From: a virus
Reading direction: 5' to 3' (one strand)
DNA: 43,134 nt
Virus record (IMG/VR): IMGVR_UViG_3300008450_008027
Location: 1-43,134 of that record
Numbering within the stretch: position 1 is the first letter of the stretch; each line of letters begins with the position of its first letter. The position numbers and the translations under genes are program-made. Of this stretch, positions 32,217 to 39,803 are shown in pieces. Under the pieces are notes generated by a model that worked only from the letters and a program-made list of their open reading frames with translations, had not been told where the DNA came from and did not search any database.

Positions 32217-33206
32217 ATGGCAACATCTTTAGCAGAAATTCGCGCAAAATTACAAGCGCAAGAGAGCAAAGGCCAAGGCGGCCAATCAGGCGGAGACAAT
32301 GGCATTTACGCTCATTGGAACATCCCAGAAGGCACTACAGCTCGTGTACGATTCCTTCCAGACGCAAACACTAAAAACACTTTTTTCTGGGTCGAACGAC
32401 TAATGATTAAACTGCCTTTTGCAGGCATTAAAGGTCAGGTAGACAGCAAGCCCACTTTTGTGCAAGTACCTTGCGTAGAAATGTGGGGCGAAGCTTGCCC
32501 AATCTTGGCAGAAGTACGTACATGGTTCAAGGACAAGAGTCTTGAAGAAATGGGTCGTAAATATTGGAAGAAAAAATCTTATCTATTCCAAGGTTTTGTT
32601 CGCGATAATCCGCTGAGCGATGACAAGCCAACTGACAATCCGATCCGTCGTTTTATTATTAGCCCTCAGATTTTTAATCTGGTAAAAAATGCACTCATGG
32701 ATCCAGAATTGGAAAATCTACCCACCGACTACGAAGGCGGCTTGGATTTTAACATTAAGAAAACTAGTAAAGGCGGATACGCCGATTATAATACTAGTAC
32801 TTGGGCTCGTAAAGAAAGTGCATTGACTCAAGCCGAACTTGAAGCAGTTGAGAAGTTTGGATTATATAATCTGGCAGACTTTTTGCCTAAAAAGCCCAGT
32901 GACGTTGAGTTGAAGATCATTAAAGAAATGTTCGAAGCCAGTGTAAACGGTGAACCATTTGATGCAGACAAGTGGAGTGCTTATTACAAACCGGCCGGCA
33001 TGGCTGTGGCTGCTGGCAACAAGTCCGATGACACCACCCCTGCGGCAAAACCTGTAGCAGTGTCTCGTCCAGTACCTGCGGCAACACATGACGATCCTCC
33101 ATTTGAAGTAGACGAGCCAGAAGTCACTGCACCAGTAGCAGCAGCTAAACCTGCTAGTCAACGTGCAGAAGATATTTTGGCAATGATTCGTAATCGTCAA
33201 AAGTAA
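32217..33206 (+). CDS. 32: Single-stranded DNA-binding protein (gp32-like)
   Basis: A 329-residue protein. The N-terminal MATSLAEIRAKLQA is the basic cooperativity arm; the core has ARVRFLPDANTKNTFFWVER, GRKYWKKKSYLFQGFV, NPIRRFIISPQIFNLVKNAL and ADYNTSTWARKES. The C terminus is Pro/Ala-rich with an acidic patch (DDPPFEVDEPE). T4 gp32 has a zinc site including CPVC; here the matching segment reads CPIL (C94...L97), so one Cys is missing and the zinc finger is probably lost. It coats ssDNA in replication and recombination. ATAGGAG before the ATG is a strong ribosome site. Confidence 0.94.
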   Translation: MATSLAEIRAKLQAQESKGQGGQSGGDNGIYAHWNIPEGTTARVRFLPDANTKNTFFWVERLMIKLPFAGIKGQVDSKPTFVQVPCVEMWGEACPILAEVRTWFKDKSLEEMGRKYWKKKSYLFQGFVRDNPLSDDKPTDNPIRRFIISPQIFNLVKNALMDPELENLPTDYEGGLDFNIKKTSKGGYADYNTSTWARKESALTQAELEAVEKFGLYNLADFLPKKPSDVELKIIKEMFEASVNGEPFDADKWSAYYKPAGMAVAAGNKSDDTTPAAKPVAVSRPVPAATHDDPPFEVDEPEVTAPVAAAKPASQRAEDILAMIRNRQK

Positions 33207-34024
33207 TGAAACTTACAGTTGTACTAGGCGCCTCAGGAGAGGCGTCTTTTGACATCTCACTCAACGACAACAACTTTGTCCGTAAATGGCTGAATGAATT
33301 TCGTTGGTGCCTGGACAATTGTAATATCAACCAACAAGAAGCGTTTTCGGGTTTACTGACTTTAAGTGAAGCTGAGCAAATTTTAAGAAGTGCTTGTGTC
33401 ACTATTAATAAGTATTTGAAAAATTTCATTGAAATTCGTACAGATTTTGTCTCTCAACCACAAGAATATTTCAATTACCTGCATTTAAAATTTGAACAGT
33501 TAAGTGGAGAGTTTGGTAAACCCACCAAACTGTTTAGTATTGCAAAGCCAGAGCTCAAAGAAGCTATACGCAATCTGAATTATTTTGTTCATAGAATTGA
33601 AAAAAAACAAAAAGTGATTCCCAGTCTTTATTTGAGTTTTAATAAAGATCAATATCGACGACTTCCGTTGGAAAAATCAGACTACGAATATTTTGATTTT
33701 AAATTTCCACCCGGCACGTTATGTTTACATTATGTTGAACTTGGAAAAGAATTTTTAGATTTGTACGAAGATAATTTATCCGTCGAATATTCAAATTTTA
33801 AAAATTTACACTATTACAGCGGAGAAGCATCTCTTATGTTAAGTGAAGTTGATTTTTTTAAAGATTTAAAATATGTAGAATGGATTAAATCGAATAAGTT
33901 CGATCCTTATGATAAAACATTAGGACATGGTCGTATTCCTTTGGGCTCGGTTGACAACCCGGCCGATGTTTATAGTAAAATTCAAGAACACAAACATATA
34001 AAAAATATTTTAATTAAGGACTAA
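33206..34024 (+). CDS. Unknown protein between gp32 and uvsX
   Basis: A 272-residue protein, not recognised. It starts at the last base of the gp32 stop (TAATG), so it is coupled to gp32. It has helical segments (LSEAEQILRSACVTINKYLKNFIEI, KEAIRNLNYFVHRIEKKQK) and a C-terminal half rich in Tyr/Phe/Asp (DYEYFDFKFPPGTLCLHYVELGKEFLDLYEDN). It has no membrane segment. Its place inside a gp32-uvsX operon suggests replication or recombination, without direct evidence. Confidence 0.78.
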   Translation: MKLTVVLGASGEASFDISLNDNNFVRKWLNEFRWCLDNCNINQQEAFSGLLTLSEAEQILRSACVTINKYLKNFIEIRTDFVSQPQEYFNYLHLKFEQLSGEFGKPTKLFSIAKPELKEAIRNLNYFVHRIEKKQKVIPSLYLSFNKDQYRRLPLEKSDYEYFDFKFPPGTLCLHYVELGKEFLDLYEDNLSVEYSNFKNLHYYSGEASLMLSEVDFFKDLKYVEWIKSNKFDPYDKTLGHGRIPLGSVDNPADVYSKIQEHKHIKNILIKD

Positions 34025-34026
34025 TT

Positions 34027-35094
34027 GTGGCAAATAAACCATTTGATTTATCAAAATTTAGAAAAAGCATCACTAAAAGTATCGACGGTATTAGCGTAGG
34101 ATTCAGAGATCCAGACACATGGATCTCTACTAACAACTATGCACTAAATTATCTTATCAGCGGGGACTTTAATAAAGGAATCCCCATGGGCAAGGTCACT
34201 GTATTTGCAGGAGAGTCTGGAGCAGGTAAAAGTTTTATTTGCTCAGGCAATCTTGTTAAAAATGCCCAACAACAAGGCATTTATGTTATCTTAATTGACA
34301 CTGAAAATGCACTGGATGAAGCATGGCTACACGCCCTGGATGTTGATACATCTGAAGATAAGCTATTAAAACTGAACATGGCAATGATTGATGACGTTGC
34401 CAAAATGATCAGCGAATTCGTTAAAGAGTATAAAACACTGCCAGAAGCAGAAAGACCTAAAGTTTTGTTTGTACTAGATTCACTGGGTATGCTTTTAACG
34501 CCAACAGACGTTAATCAGTTCCAAGCAGGCGATATGAAAGGTGACATGGGACGTAAACCCAAAGCCCTAACCGCGTTAGTGCGTAACTGTGTAAACATGT
34601 TTGGTGATTTAAACTTGGGTCTGGTGGCAACAAACCACACCTACGCAAGTCAAGACATGTTTGATCCAGACGATAAAATTAGTGGTGGTCAAGGCTTTAT
34701 CTATGCAAGCTCTGTTGTTGTCGCTATGCGTAAACTCAAGCTCAAAGAGGATGAGGATGGTAACAAAATCAGCGAAGTTAAAGGTATTCGTGCTAGCTGC
34801 AAGATTATGAAAACTCGTTATGCCAAGCCATTTGAAAGTGTTCAGGTAAAAATTCCTTACGAAACTGGTATGAACCCTTACAGTGGTTTGGTTGATATGT
34901 TTGAAGCTAAAGGTTTATTGTCGAAAGAAGGCAATAGTCTTAAATACACTCTAGCAGACGGTACAGTTATTAAGCAATTTCGCAAAGCATGGGAGCGAAA
35001 CGAAAATAATAGCTTAGATAACGTAATGGCGGATTATATTAAGAATCCCCATCAAAAATTGTCTGTTAATGATGAACAGGAAATTGAAGAATGA
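34027..35094 (+). CDS. uvsX: UvsX RecA-like recombinase
   Basis: 355 residues, starting with GTG (AAGGA ribosome site 6 nt before it). Walker A is GESGAGKS (62-69); Walker B is VLFVLDSLG (146-154). DMKGDMGRKPKALTALVR, LVATNHTY and KISGGQGFIYASSVVVAM follow as in T4 UvsX. It forms filaments on ssDNA with UvsY to drive strand exchange and recombination-dependent replication. Length is close to T4 UvsX (391). The next small gene overlaps its stop by ATGA. Confidence 0.96.
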   Translation: MANKPFDLSKFRKSITKSIDGISVGFRDPDTWISTNNYALNYLISGDFNKGIPMGKVTVFAGESGAGKSFICSGNLVKNAQQQGIYVILIDTENALDEAWLHALDVDTSEDKLLKLNMAMIDDVAKMISEFVKEYKTLPEAERPKVLFVLDSLGMLLTPTDVNQFQAGDMKGDMGRKPKALTALVRNCVNMFGDLNLGLVATNHTYASQDMFDPDDKISGGQGFIYASSVVVAMRKLKLKEDEDGNKISEVKGIRASCKIMKTRYAKPFESVQVKIPYETGMNPYSGLVDMFEAKGLLSKEGNSLKYTLADGTVIKQFRKAWERNENNSLDNVMADYIKNPHQKLSVNDEQEIEE

Positions 35095-35315
35095 CAATTG
35101 ATACAGAGTTATTAGGCGAAGTTTATTCGACACTTAAACAATATATACCTCAAAAGGACAGGCAAGAAGCCAGTGATAATCTAATGAGCATATTAGTTGA
35201 TTTATTGGGCGATATAGAACTTAAAGAATTTAGTGGGATCGACAGTTATACTAAGCGTAGTTATGATGAATATGCTGGTAATTCATTGGATGACGAAGAG
35301 GATGATGAGGAATGA
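35091..35315 (+). CDS. Small acidic protein coupled to uvsX
   Basis: A 74-residue protein with a helical N-terminal half (ELLGEVYSTLKQYIPQKDRQEASDNLMSILVDLLG) and a very acidic tail (SLDDEEDDEE). Small proteins of this type follow uvsX in many aquatic T4-like phages; the role is unknown. The acidic tail resembles those that mediate contact with ssDNA-binding or replisome proteins. Its ATG overlaps the uvsX stop and its stop abuts the radical SAM start. Confidence 0.75.
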   Translation: MTIDTELLGEVYSTLKQYIPQKDRQEASDNLMSILVDLLGDIELKEFSGIDSYTKRSYDEYAGNSLDDEEDDEE

Positions 35316-36458
35316 ATGAATAACTATTGTTCTCAGAAATTTTGGTGGTTGACTGTTGACTTAGAAAAACAAACTACCGCGAGTTGCTGTACTGCAACTG
35401 AAGAACAAATTGATAAAAACTGGATTAAAGATAACCCAGGAAAACTATTTAATACCCCGTCGCTGATCCGTGATAGGGAATTATTTCTAGAGGACAAAAG
35501 AGTACCCAATTGTGATGTTTGCTGGAAGGCAGAAGATGCTGGCATTACAAGCCGCCGGCTAAGTTTGGAATCAAATTTAAAAACTCACACAGATTTATAC
35601 TCGACTCCGTCGGTGTTACATTTTATTGTAAGTTCCGACTGTAATCTTACTTGTTCTTATTGTTCTAAACAATTTAGTAGCTCTTGGGCACAGGACATCG
35701 TAAAAAATGGTAGTTATAACGTATCATCAGATGTTAATAGGTATCAGATGACTACCCGAGATCGGGTAATTTTTAAAATGAGTCAGAAAGAATTAGAAAA
35801 TGCTCCTACCAGATCGTTACTATTAAACGAGGTAACATTATTAAATTATGATAAAATTATTATTACGGGCGGAGAACCTTTTTTATATTTAAATCTATTT
35901 AATTTAATTAAAAATCTAAATGCCACTACGACCATAGAAATATGGACAGGGTTAGGTGTTAATTCAAAACGACTATCGTCGGAAATAGAAAAAATTAAAT
36001 CGATCCCAAATGTTTGTATAGTTATTAGTGCAGAAAATATAAATGAGTTATATGAATTTAATAGATTTGGACACACATACCATCAATTTTGTAAAAATTT
36101 AGAAATTCTTAAAGAGTCAAGCATACCATTAAAGTTTAATGCAACTATGAGCAATACTACAATTTTTGGATTAGCTGATTTTATAGAAAATTATCAAGAT
36201 TATGATATAAGTTTTCAGTTGTGCTTGCACCCAACGTTTTTATCTCCCAATGTGTTAGACAGTGAAAGTAAACATCGTGTGTTGGAGTCGTTGTCGATTT
36301 ATAAAGAAAGACTTAAATCGTTATTCGAAACTGTGCCTCAAGATTATACAATAGATCAAAAAATAGAACTAACAAATTTTATTAAAGAGTTTGCAAAGAG
36401 AAGAAATTTATCATTGGATATATTTCCAAAATCTTTTATTAAATGGATTAACGAGTAA
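35316..36458 (+). CDS. Radical SAM protein (twitch/SPASM-like)
   Basis: A 380-residue protein. SSDCNLTCSYC at residues 106-116 gives the CX3CX2C that holds the 4Fe-4S cluster (C109, C113, C116). IIITGGEPF (GGEP at 185-188) binds S-adenosylmethionine. Before the barrel, SCC (~23-25) and NCDVCWKAEDAG (66-69) match the N-terminal cysteine pattern of the 'twitch domain-containing radical SAM' group and may bind a second cluster. The reaction is unknown; relatives modify peptides or small molecules. It is very AT-rich and sits between uvsX and uvsY, suggesting insertion. Its stop overlaps the next ATG. Confidence 0.9.
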   Translation: MNNYCSQKFWWLTVDLEKQTTASCCTATEEQIDKNWIKDNPGKLFNTPSLIRDRELFLEDKRVPNCDVCWKAEDAGITSRRLSLESNLKTHTDLYSTPSVLHFIVSSDCNLTCSYCSKQFSSSWAQDIVKNGSYNVSSDVNRYQMTTRDRVIFKMSQKELENAPTRSLLLNEVTLLNYDKIIITGGEPFLYLNLFNLIKNLNATTTIEIWTGLGVNSKRLSSEIEKIKSIPNVCIVISAENINELYEFNRFGHTYHQFCKNLEILKESSIPLKFNATMSNTTIFGLADFIENYQDYDISFQLCLHPTFLSPNVLDSESKHRVLESLSIYKERLKSLFETVPQDYTIDQKIELTNFIKEFAKRRNLSLDIFPKSFIKWINE

Positions 36459-36910
36459 TGTGGTATAATCAAGTTGTTCAGGATCTGGGTAATATACCTG
36501 CGTTCATAATTTACTATGAAAATGAATTAGCAGATGCTAAGTTTGATTGCACTATCAAAGGTCATTTAGAAAAAAATATTGCATCCTTGCCGGGTATAAC
36601 CGAACTTCGTTTTAATCAGTTACAAGAGATTGAAGCCATTCTTAATTATTTAAATATTCAGTTGCGTAAGATACGTAAACGGCATTTTCAAAAATATTTA
36701 GAAAATTATCCTCGAGCACTAACGAGCAGGGATGCTGAAAAGTATGTTGATGGTGAAGATGAAGTAATTGACTTTGAAACAATAATTAACGAAGTTGCCT
36801 TAGTCCGTAATAAATGGCTAGGACTTATGAAAGGCTTGGAAAGTAAAAACTTTATGATAGGCCATGTAAGTAGACTCAGAACTGCGGGCATGGAAGACAT
36901 TACTTTATAA
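36458..36910 (+). CDS. uvsY: UvsY-like recombination mediator
   Basis: A 150-residue, mostly helical protein. The C-terminal part (INEVALVRNKWLGLMKGLESKNFMIGHVSRLRTAGMED) parallels the end of T4 UvsY, including the R-G/K-N-F-x-I-xH pattern. The middle is basic (LNIQLRKIRKRHFQKYL), as in the UvsY DNA-binding region. UvsY (137 residues in T4) loads UvsX onto gp32-covered ssDNA. Operon position with gp32 and uvsX supports the call. A radical SAM gene separates it from uvsX; its ATG lies in that gene's stop. Confidence 0.75.
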   Translation: MWYNQVVQDLGNIPAFIIYYENELADAKFDCTIKGHLEKNIASLPGITELRFNQLQEIEAILNYLNIQLRKIRKRHFQKYLENYPRALTSRDAEKYVDGEDEVIDFETIINEVALVRNKWLGLMKGLESKNFMIGHVSRLRTAGMEDITL

Positions 36911-36918
36911 GTAGTTGT

Positions 36919-37680
36919 ATGAAAATTGTACTAGTAACAGGTGGATTCGACCCCATACATTCAGGGCACATTGCCTATTTTAACGCAGCCAAACAGTTAG
37001 GAGATATTCTAATTGTTGGCGTTAACAGCGACAAATGGTTAGAACGCAAAAAAAGCAGGGCATTTATGCCATGGCATGAACGTGCTACAATCATCGATAA
37101 TCTTAAAATGGTGGATTTTGTCTACGAATTTTACGATGATGACGGATCTAGTATAGATGCAATTAAGAGAGTTAGGGAAGCATATCCCGATGCAAAAATC
37201 ATTTTTGCTAATGGGGGCGATCGTACTAAAGATAATATACCAGAGATGGCTTTCGAAGATGCCAATTTGGAATTTGTTTTTGGTATCGGGGGTGAAGATA
37301 AACGTAATTCGTCTAGTTGGATATTAGAAGAATGGAAGGCACCTAAGACATCTCGCGCATGGGGGTATTACCGGATTCTGCACACTTGCGGCCCAGGAGT
37401 AAAACTTAAAGAACTCACTGTGGCACCTAAGACTTGTTTAAGTATGCAACGTCACGAAAAACGTGCAGAATTTTGGTTTGTGGCTGAAGGGCAAGCAGCA
37501 GTATATACATTGGATTCAAGCACAGATCATGATTTAAAATGTAGTTTAGTGGCCCATCAAAGTACATTTATTGATACCAATGAATGGCATATGCTATGCA
37601 ACGAAACAGATCAGCCATTAAAGCTTATTGAAATTCAATACGGCGAAAATTGTATTGAAGAAGACATCGAAAGAAAATAA
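36919..37680 (+). CDS. Cytidylyltransferase-like / cupin fusion
   Basis: A 253-residue two-domain protein. Residues 1-~135 are a nucleotidyltransferase with GGFDPIHSGHI (the HxGH motif), VNSDKWLERKK and FANGGDRTKDN, as in HldE/RfaE-C or glycerol-3-phosphate cytidylyltransferases. Residues ~150-250 form a cupin like the C-terminal domain of mannose-6-phosphate isomerase/ManC (LSMQRHEKRAEFWFVAEGQAAV, FIDTNEWHML). Such a fusion would activate a sugar or polyol phosphate and may also isomerise it. It belongs to the same (+) run as uvsY but functionally to the glycan block. Confidence 0.85.
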   Translation: MKIVLVTGGFDPIHSGHIAYFNAAKQLGDILIVGVNSDKWLERKKSRAFMPWHERATIIDNLKMVDFVYEFYDDDGSSIDAIKRVREAYPDAKIIFANGGDRTKDNIPEMAFEDANLEFVFGIGGEDKRNSSSWILEEWKAPKTSRAWGYYRILHTCGPGVKLKELTVAPKTCLSMQRHEKRAEFWFVAEGQAAVYTLDSSTDHDLKCSLVAHQSTFIDTNEWHMLCNETDQPLKLIEIQYGENCIEEDIERK

Positions 37681-37681
37681 A

Positions 37682-37759
37682 TTACCTTTTAGGTAGTCTT
37701 CCGTAATTTACCCAATCCCAATCTTCATCGGTCATTGGGATCCAATTAGTAGTATCCAT
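37682..37759 (-). CDS. Tiny protein, third of three coupled minus-strand genes
   Basis: 25 residues, Trp-rich (MDTTNWIPMTDEDWDWVNYG), ending GRLPKR. It has a GCGAGG ribosome site 5 nt before the ATG and overlaps the 3' end of the preceding gene by 14 nt. The good ribosome site and overlap make it credible despite its size; function unknown. Confidence 0.5.
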   Translation of the reverse strand: MDTTNWIPMTDEDWDWVNYGRLPKR

Positions 37760-37850
37760 TGTAGCCTCGCTTGATTGCATTTTTCCTGCTTTCAGCAATC
37801 ACTTCAGCCCAATCTACTAAAAAATTCCAGATTTTGATTGTAATTTTCAT
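37746..37850 (-). CDS. Tiny protein, second of three coupled minus-strand genes
   Basis: 34 residues, beginning MKITIKIWNFLVDWAEVIAESRK and ending KRGYNGYY. The start of translation is marked by CTAGGAGAAATTTTAT before the ATG, and the ATG overlaps the upstream stop (ATGA). It could form one amphipathic helix that binds membrane or a partner; function unknown. Confidence 0.6.
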   Translation of the reverse strand: MKITIKIWNFLVDWAEVIAESRKNAIKRGYNGYY

Positions 37851-38005
37851 ATAAAATTTCTCCTAGCAGTTTGATAGTTATAGTGCCTAATCCAAAGTTC
37901 TATTTCGGCTGCACTTTTAGGTTGTTTACTTAAAATATAAGATTCTACGTTGTCTTGGTAAGACGTTTCTTTAAAAAGACTTTTGATCCATTTTAAAAAG
38001 TTCAT
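37847..38005 (-). CDS. Small DUF3563-like protein
   Basis: 52 residues, MNFLKWIKSLFKETSYQDNV, then ESYILSKQPKSAAEIELWIRHYNYQTARRNFI. The pattern of a basic/aromatic N-terminal helix followed by YI..K.P..AA.IE.WIR.Y matches DUF3563-type small proteins found in proteobacteria and their phages; the function is unknown. AAAGGAACAAA before the ATG is a clear ribosome site. It is the first gene of a three-gene minus-strand operon, with a late-like element upstream. Confidence 0.7.
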   Translation of the reverse strand: MNFLKWIKSLFKETSYQDNVESYILSKQPKSAAEIELWIRHYNYQTARRNFI

Positions 38006-38050
38006 TTTGTTCCTTTATCAGTGTTTCTACTATTAGTGTTTCTACTAGTA

Positions 38051-38057
38051 TTTATGT
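38051..38057 (-). promoter_or_regulatory. Late-like element for the small minus-strand operon
   Basis: On the minus strand ACATAAATACTAG, about 45 nt before the ATG at 38005. It is the only promoter-like signal seen for the three small genes. Confidence 0.5.
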
Positions 38058-38096
38058 TGCGTTGCAATATCTAAACCGATATTAAAATTTCTAATA

Positions 38097-38102
38097 AATA
38101 CA
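38097..38102 (+). promoter_or_regulatory. Variant late element 5 nt before the ATG at 38108
   Basis: TAAACA (one base from TAAATA), then CTACT, then ATG. The spacing equals that of the other predicted leaderless genes, which is the main reason to list it. Confidence 0.4.
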
Positions 38103-38107
38103 CTACT

Positions 38108-39331
38108 ATGACTAACGATATTCGTAAATTTATTAATATAGTGGAAGAAGATCCGGAAAAATTACGTTCTGCAATCTCCAAACGGGTTGAAAAAATACCA
38201 GATGAACAAGACTTAACGGATATTTTAAAATTTACCAACAAGTACGGTATCAAAAAAGATGTAGAAAAATTTACAACATTGCGTAATTATAAAGGCATTG
38301 TTAGTAATGTTTTCTTAGAAGCATTAGCCAATGCAAATTTAACCGATGCTGAAATTAAAAAGTTTTTAAAAAAGCTGAGTACAGACGGAATATTAGACGA
38401 ACGGAAATTATTAACTCCACGTAAATTGCATAGCTATGCAGAATTGATAGACAGTGAATATAGAAAAACTTTTGATGCTATCAAAGTTGATATTTTTGAA
38501 AAAATTTCTGGAAAAATAGGCGAAAAAGGCGATGTGGGTAAAGGCGAATATATGTTAGACATTATTAGCCCGGGAGTAAATCGTCGTGGGGCTCCGGGGG
38601 ATTTGGATATTGATGGGACTAAAATTGAATTAAAAGCCGGCCAAAACGGAAGACTTGGTCCAGCCGGCAGTCAAGCATTGGTGGGACGTTTTTCCAGAGA
38701 ATATGCACCTATAATAAAACAGATTGACCCCGAAGCAGAGATTCCAACGGATAATAGCCAAATTGCAGAAATTTTTAATCCTAAATTAAACATGTCGGCA
38801 TTTAGTGCTTTTTTTGGCAATGACAGCAAAAAAGTAAAGCTAGCACTAAAAGCAATGTTGGAAATGCATTACCCTAGTGTAAATGTCAATTCAATGGTTA
38901 ATAAAATTGTTGGACCAAACGGTGTCATTAATGGCACAGAATTAAAAAAACAAATGCTTAACACTAGTTTTGACGTATATAAAGCTGATAAAGATTTTGA
39001 CGGTATTATAATTATGGATAGTGCAGTCACTGGATTTTTATATGTGAATAGTGGCGATGATGTTGCTGCAATATCTGACCAACTTGGTGTGAGCTTTCCA
39101 AGTTGGACAGACACACAGGGTAACTGTATGAAAGTTACATTAAGTGCAGGAGCACTTAAGGCTGCAGGACAAGCAGCAGGCATTCTACCAACAGCCAAAT
39201 CAAAACAATCGAAAGTCAGAGATCCGTCATCAGTGGCAGTTGCTACACACGGAGTGACCGGACTTAAACCAACTCGGTCAAAACCGGCTCCCGCCGCACC
39301 TACAATATCTGCACCACGTGCTCGCAGATAA
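38108..39331 (+). CDS. PD-(D/E)XK-like nuclease-fold protein of unknown role
   Basis: A 407-residue protein. Residues 161-184 read GAPGDLDIDGTKIELKAGQ and onward to GRLG, with D165/D167, E174 and K176 spaced like the PD-(D/E)XK catalytic core, and an upstream GKGEYML that could supply the helix Glu. The N terminus (MTNDIRKFINIVEEDPEK) resembles the short leaders of internal head proteins. The C terminus is a flexible, basic Pro/Ala tail. It may be a packaged or late nuclease. No ribosome site is seen before the ATG. Confidence 0.7.
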   Translation: MTNDIRKFINIVEEDPEKLRSAISKRVEKIPDEQDLTDILKFTNKYGIKKDVEKFTTLRNYKGIVSNVFLEALANANLTDAEIKKFLKKLSTDGILDERKLLTPRKLHSYAELIDSEYRKTFDAIKVDIFEKISGKIGEKGDVGKGEYMLDIISPGVNRRGAPGDLDIDGTKIELKAGQNGRLGPAGSQALVGRFSREYAPIIKQIDPEAEIPTDNSQIAEIFNPKLNMSAFSAFFGNDSKKVKLALKAMLEMHYPSVNVNSMVNKIVGPNGVINGTELKKQMLNTSFDVYKADKDFDGIIIMDSAVTGFLYVNSGDDVAAISDQLGVSFPSWTDTQGNCMKVTLSAGALKAAGQAAGILPTAKSKQSKVRDPSSVAVATHGVTGLKPTRSKPAPAAPTISAPRARR

Positions 39332-39334
39332 TGT

Positions 39335-39363
39335 TTGACATTAATTCCTGATTAGTATATAAT
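39335..39363 (+). promoter_or_regulatory. Sigma70-type promoter of the tRNA region (1)
   Basis: TTGACA at 39335-39340 and TATAAT at 39358-39363, 17 bp apart. The first tRNA begins 10 nt downstream, so transcription starts almost at the tRNA 5' end. Confidence 0.92.
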
Positions 39364-39372
39364 AACTCTATA

Positions 39373-39450
<78 letters not shown>

Positions 39451-39464
39451 TATACTTTTAATAA

Positions 39465-39677
39465 ATGAAAAACCAGCCTATTTACGTATTGAGAGAATCT
39501 GAAGTTGCGCCCAGTAATATAGTCATGACTACCGGCTCTGATGAAATGCTTAAGATTACCAAAGACGGATTTTATGTTCGTGGGGTAAAGGTACAACAAG
39601 ACGAGAGAGAAGCAGAAGCCGTGTATAGTGCTTTTTTGCAGTGGATGAGCTATATGGCGTTGACAAGAAATTATTAA
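39465..39677 (+). CDS. Small phage protein between tRNAs
   Basis: A 70-residue protein: MKNQPIYVLRESEVAPSNIV, then MLKITKDGFYVRGVKVQQDEREAEAVYSAFLQWMSYM. The strand-turn-strand DGFYVRG followed by a helix ending in W is a pattern common in small proteins of tailed phages, of unknown role. No strong ribosome site (TTTTAATAA before the ATG). Its 3' end overlaps the -35 box of the next tRNA promoter. Confidence 0.65.
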   Translation: MKNQPIYVLRESEVAPSNIVMTTGSDEMLKITKDGFYVRGVKVQQDEREAEAVYSAFLQWMSYMALTRNY

Positions 39678-39688
39678 ATCAGTATAAT
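39660..39688 (+). promoter_or_regulatory. Sigma70-type promoter of the tRNA region (2)
   Basis: TTGACA at 39660-39665, 17 bp, TATAAT at 39683-39688; tRNA-Leu starts 10 nt later. Layout is the same as promoter 1. Confidence 0.92.
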
Positions 39689-39697
39689 AGACACATT

Positions 39698-39789
39698 GCC
39701 CGGATGGTGAAATTAGGTAGACACAACAGACTTAAAATCTGTCGCTTTCCGAAAGGGGCGTGCCGGTTCGATTCCGGCTCCGGGCACCA
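39698..39789 (+). tRNA. tRNA-Leu (TAA), first copy
   Basis: Class II tRNA of 92 nt with a long variable arm (GCTTTCC-GAAA-GGGGC type), anticodon loop CTTAAAA, T loop TTCGATT, 7-bp acceptor stem and encoded CCA. A second Leu(TAA) gene lies at 42283. Confidence 0.95.
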
Positions 39790-39803
39790 ATTTAAAACAA
39801 AAG

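Noticed and set aside
38021-38050. Tandem direct repeat GTGTTTCTACTA
   Set aside because: The second copy differs (GTGTTTTTCTACTA) and there are only two units, so chance or slippage is enough.
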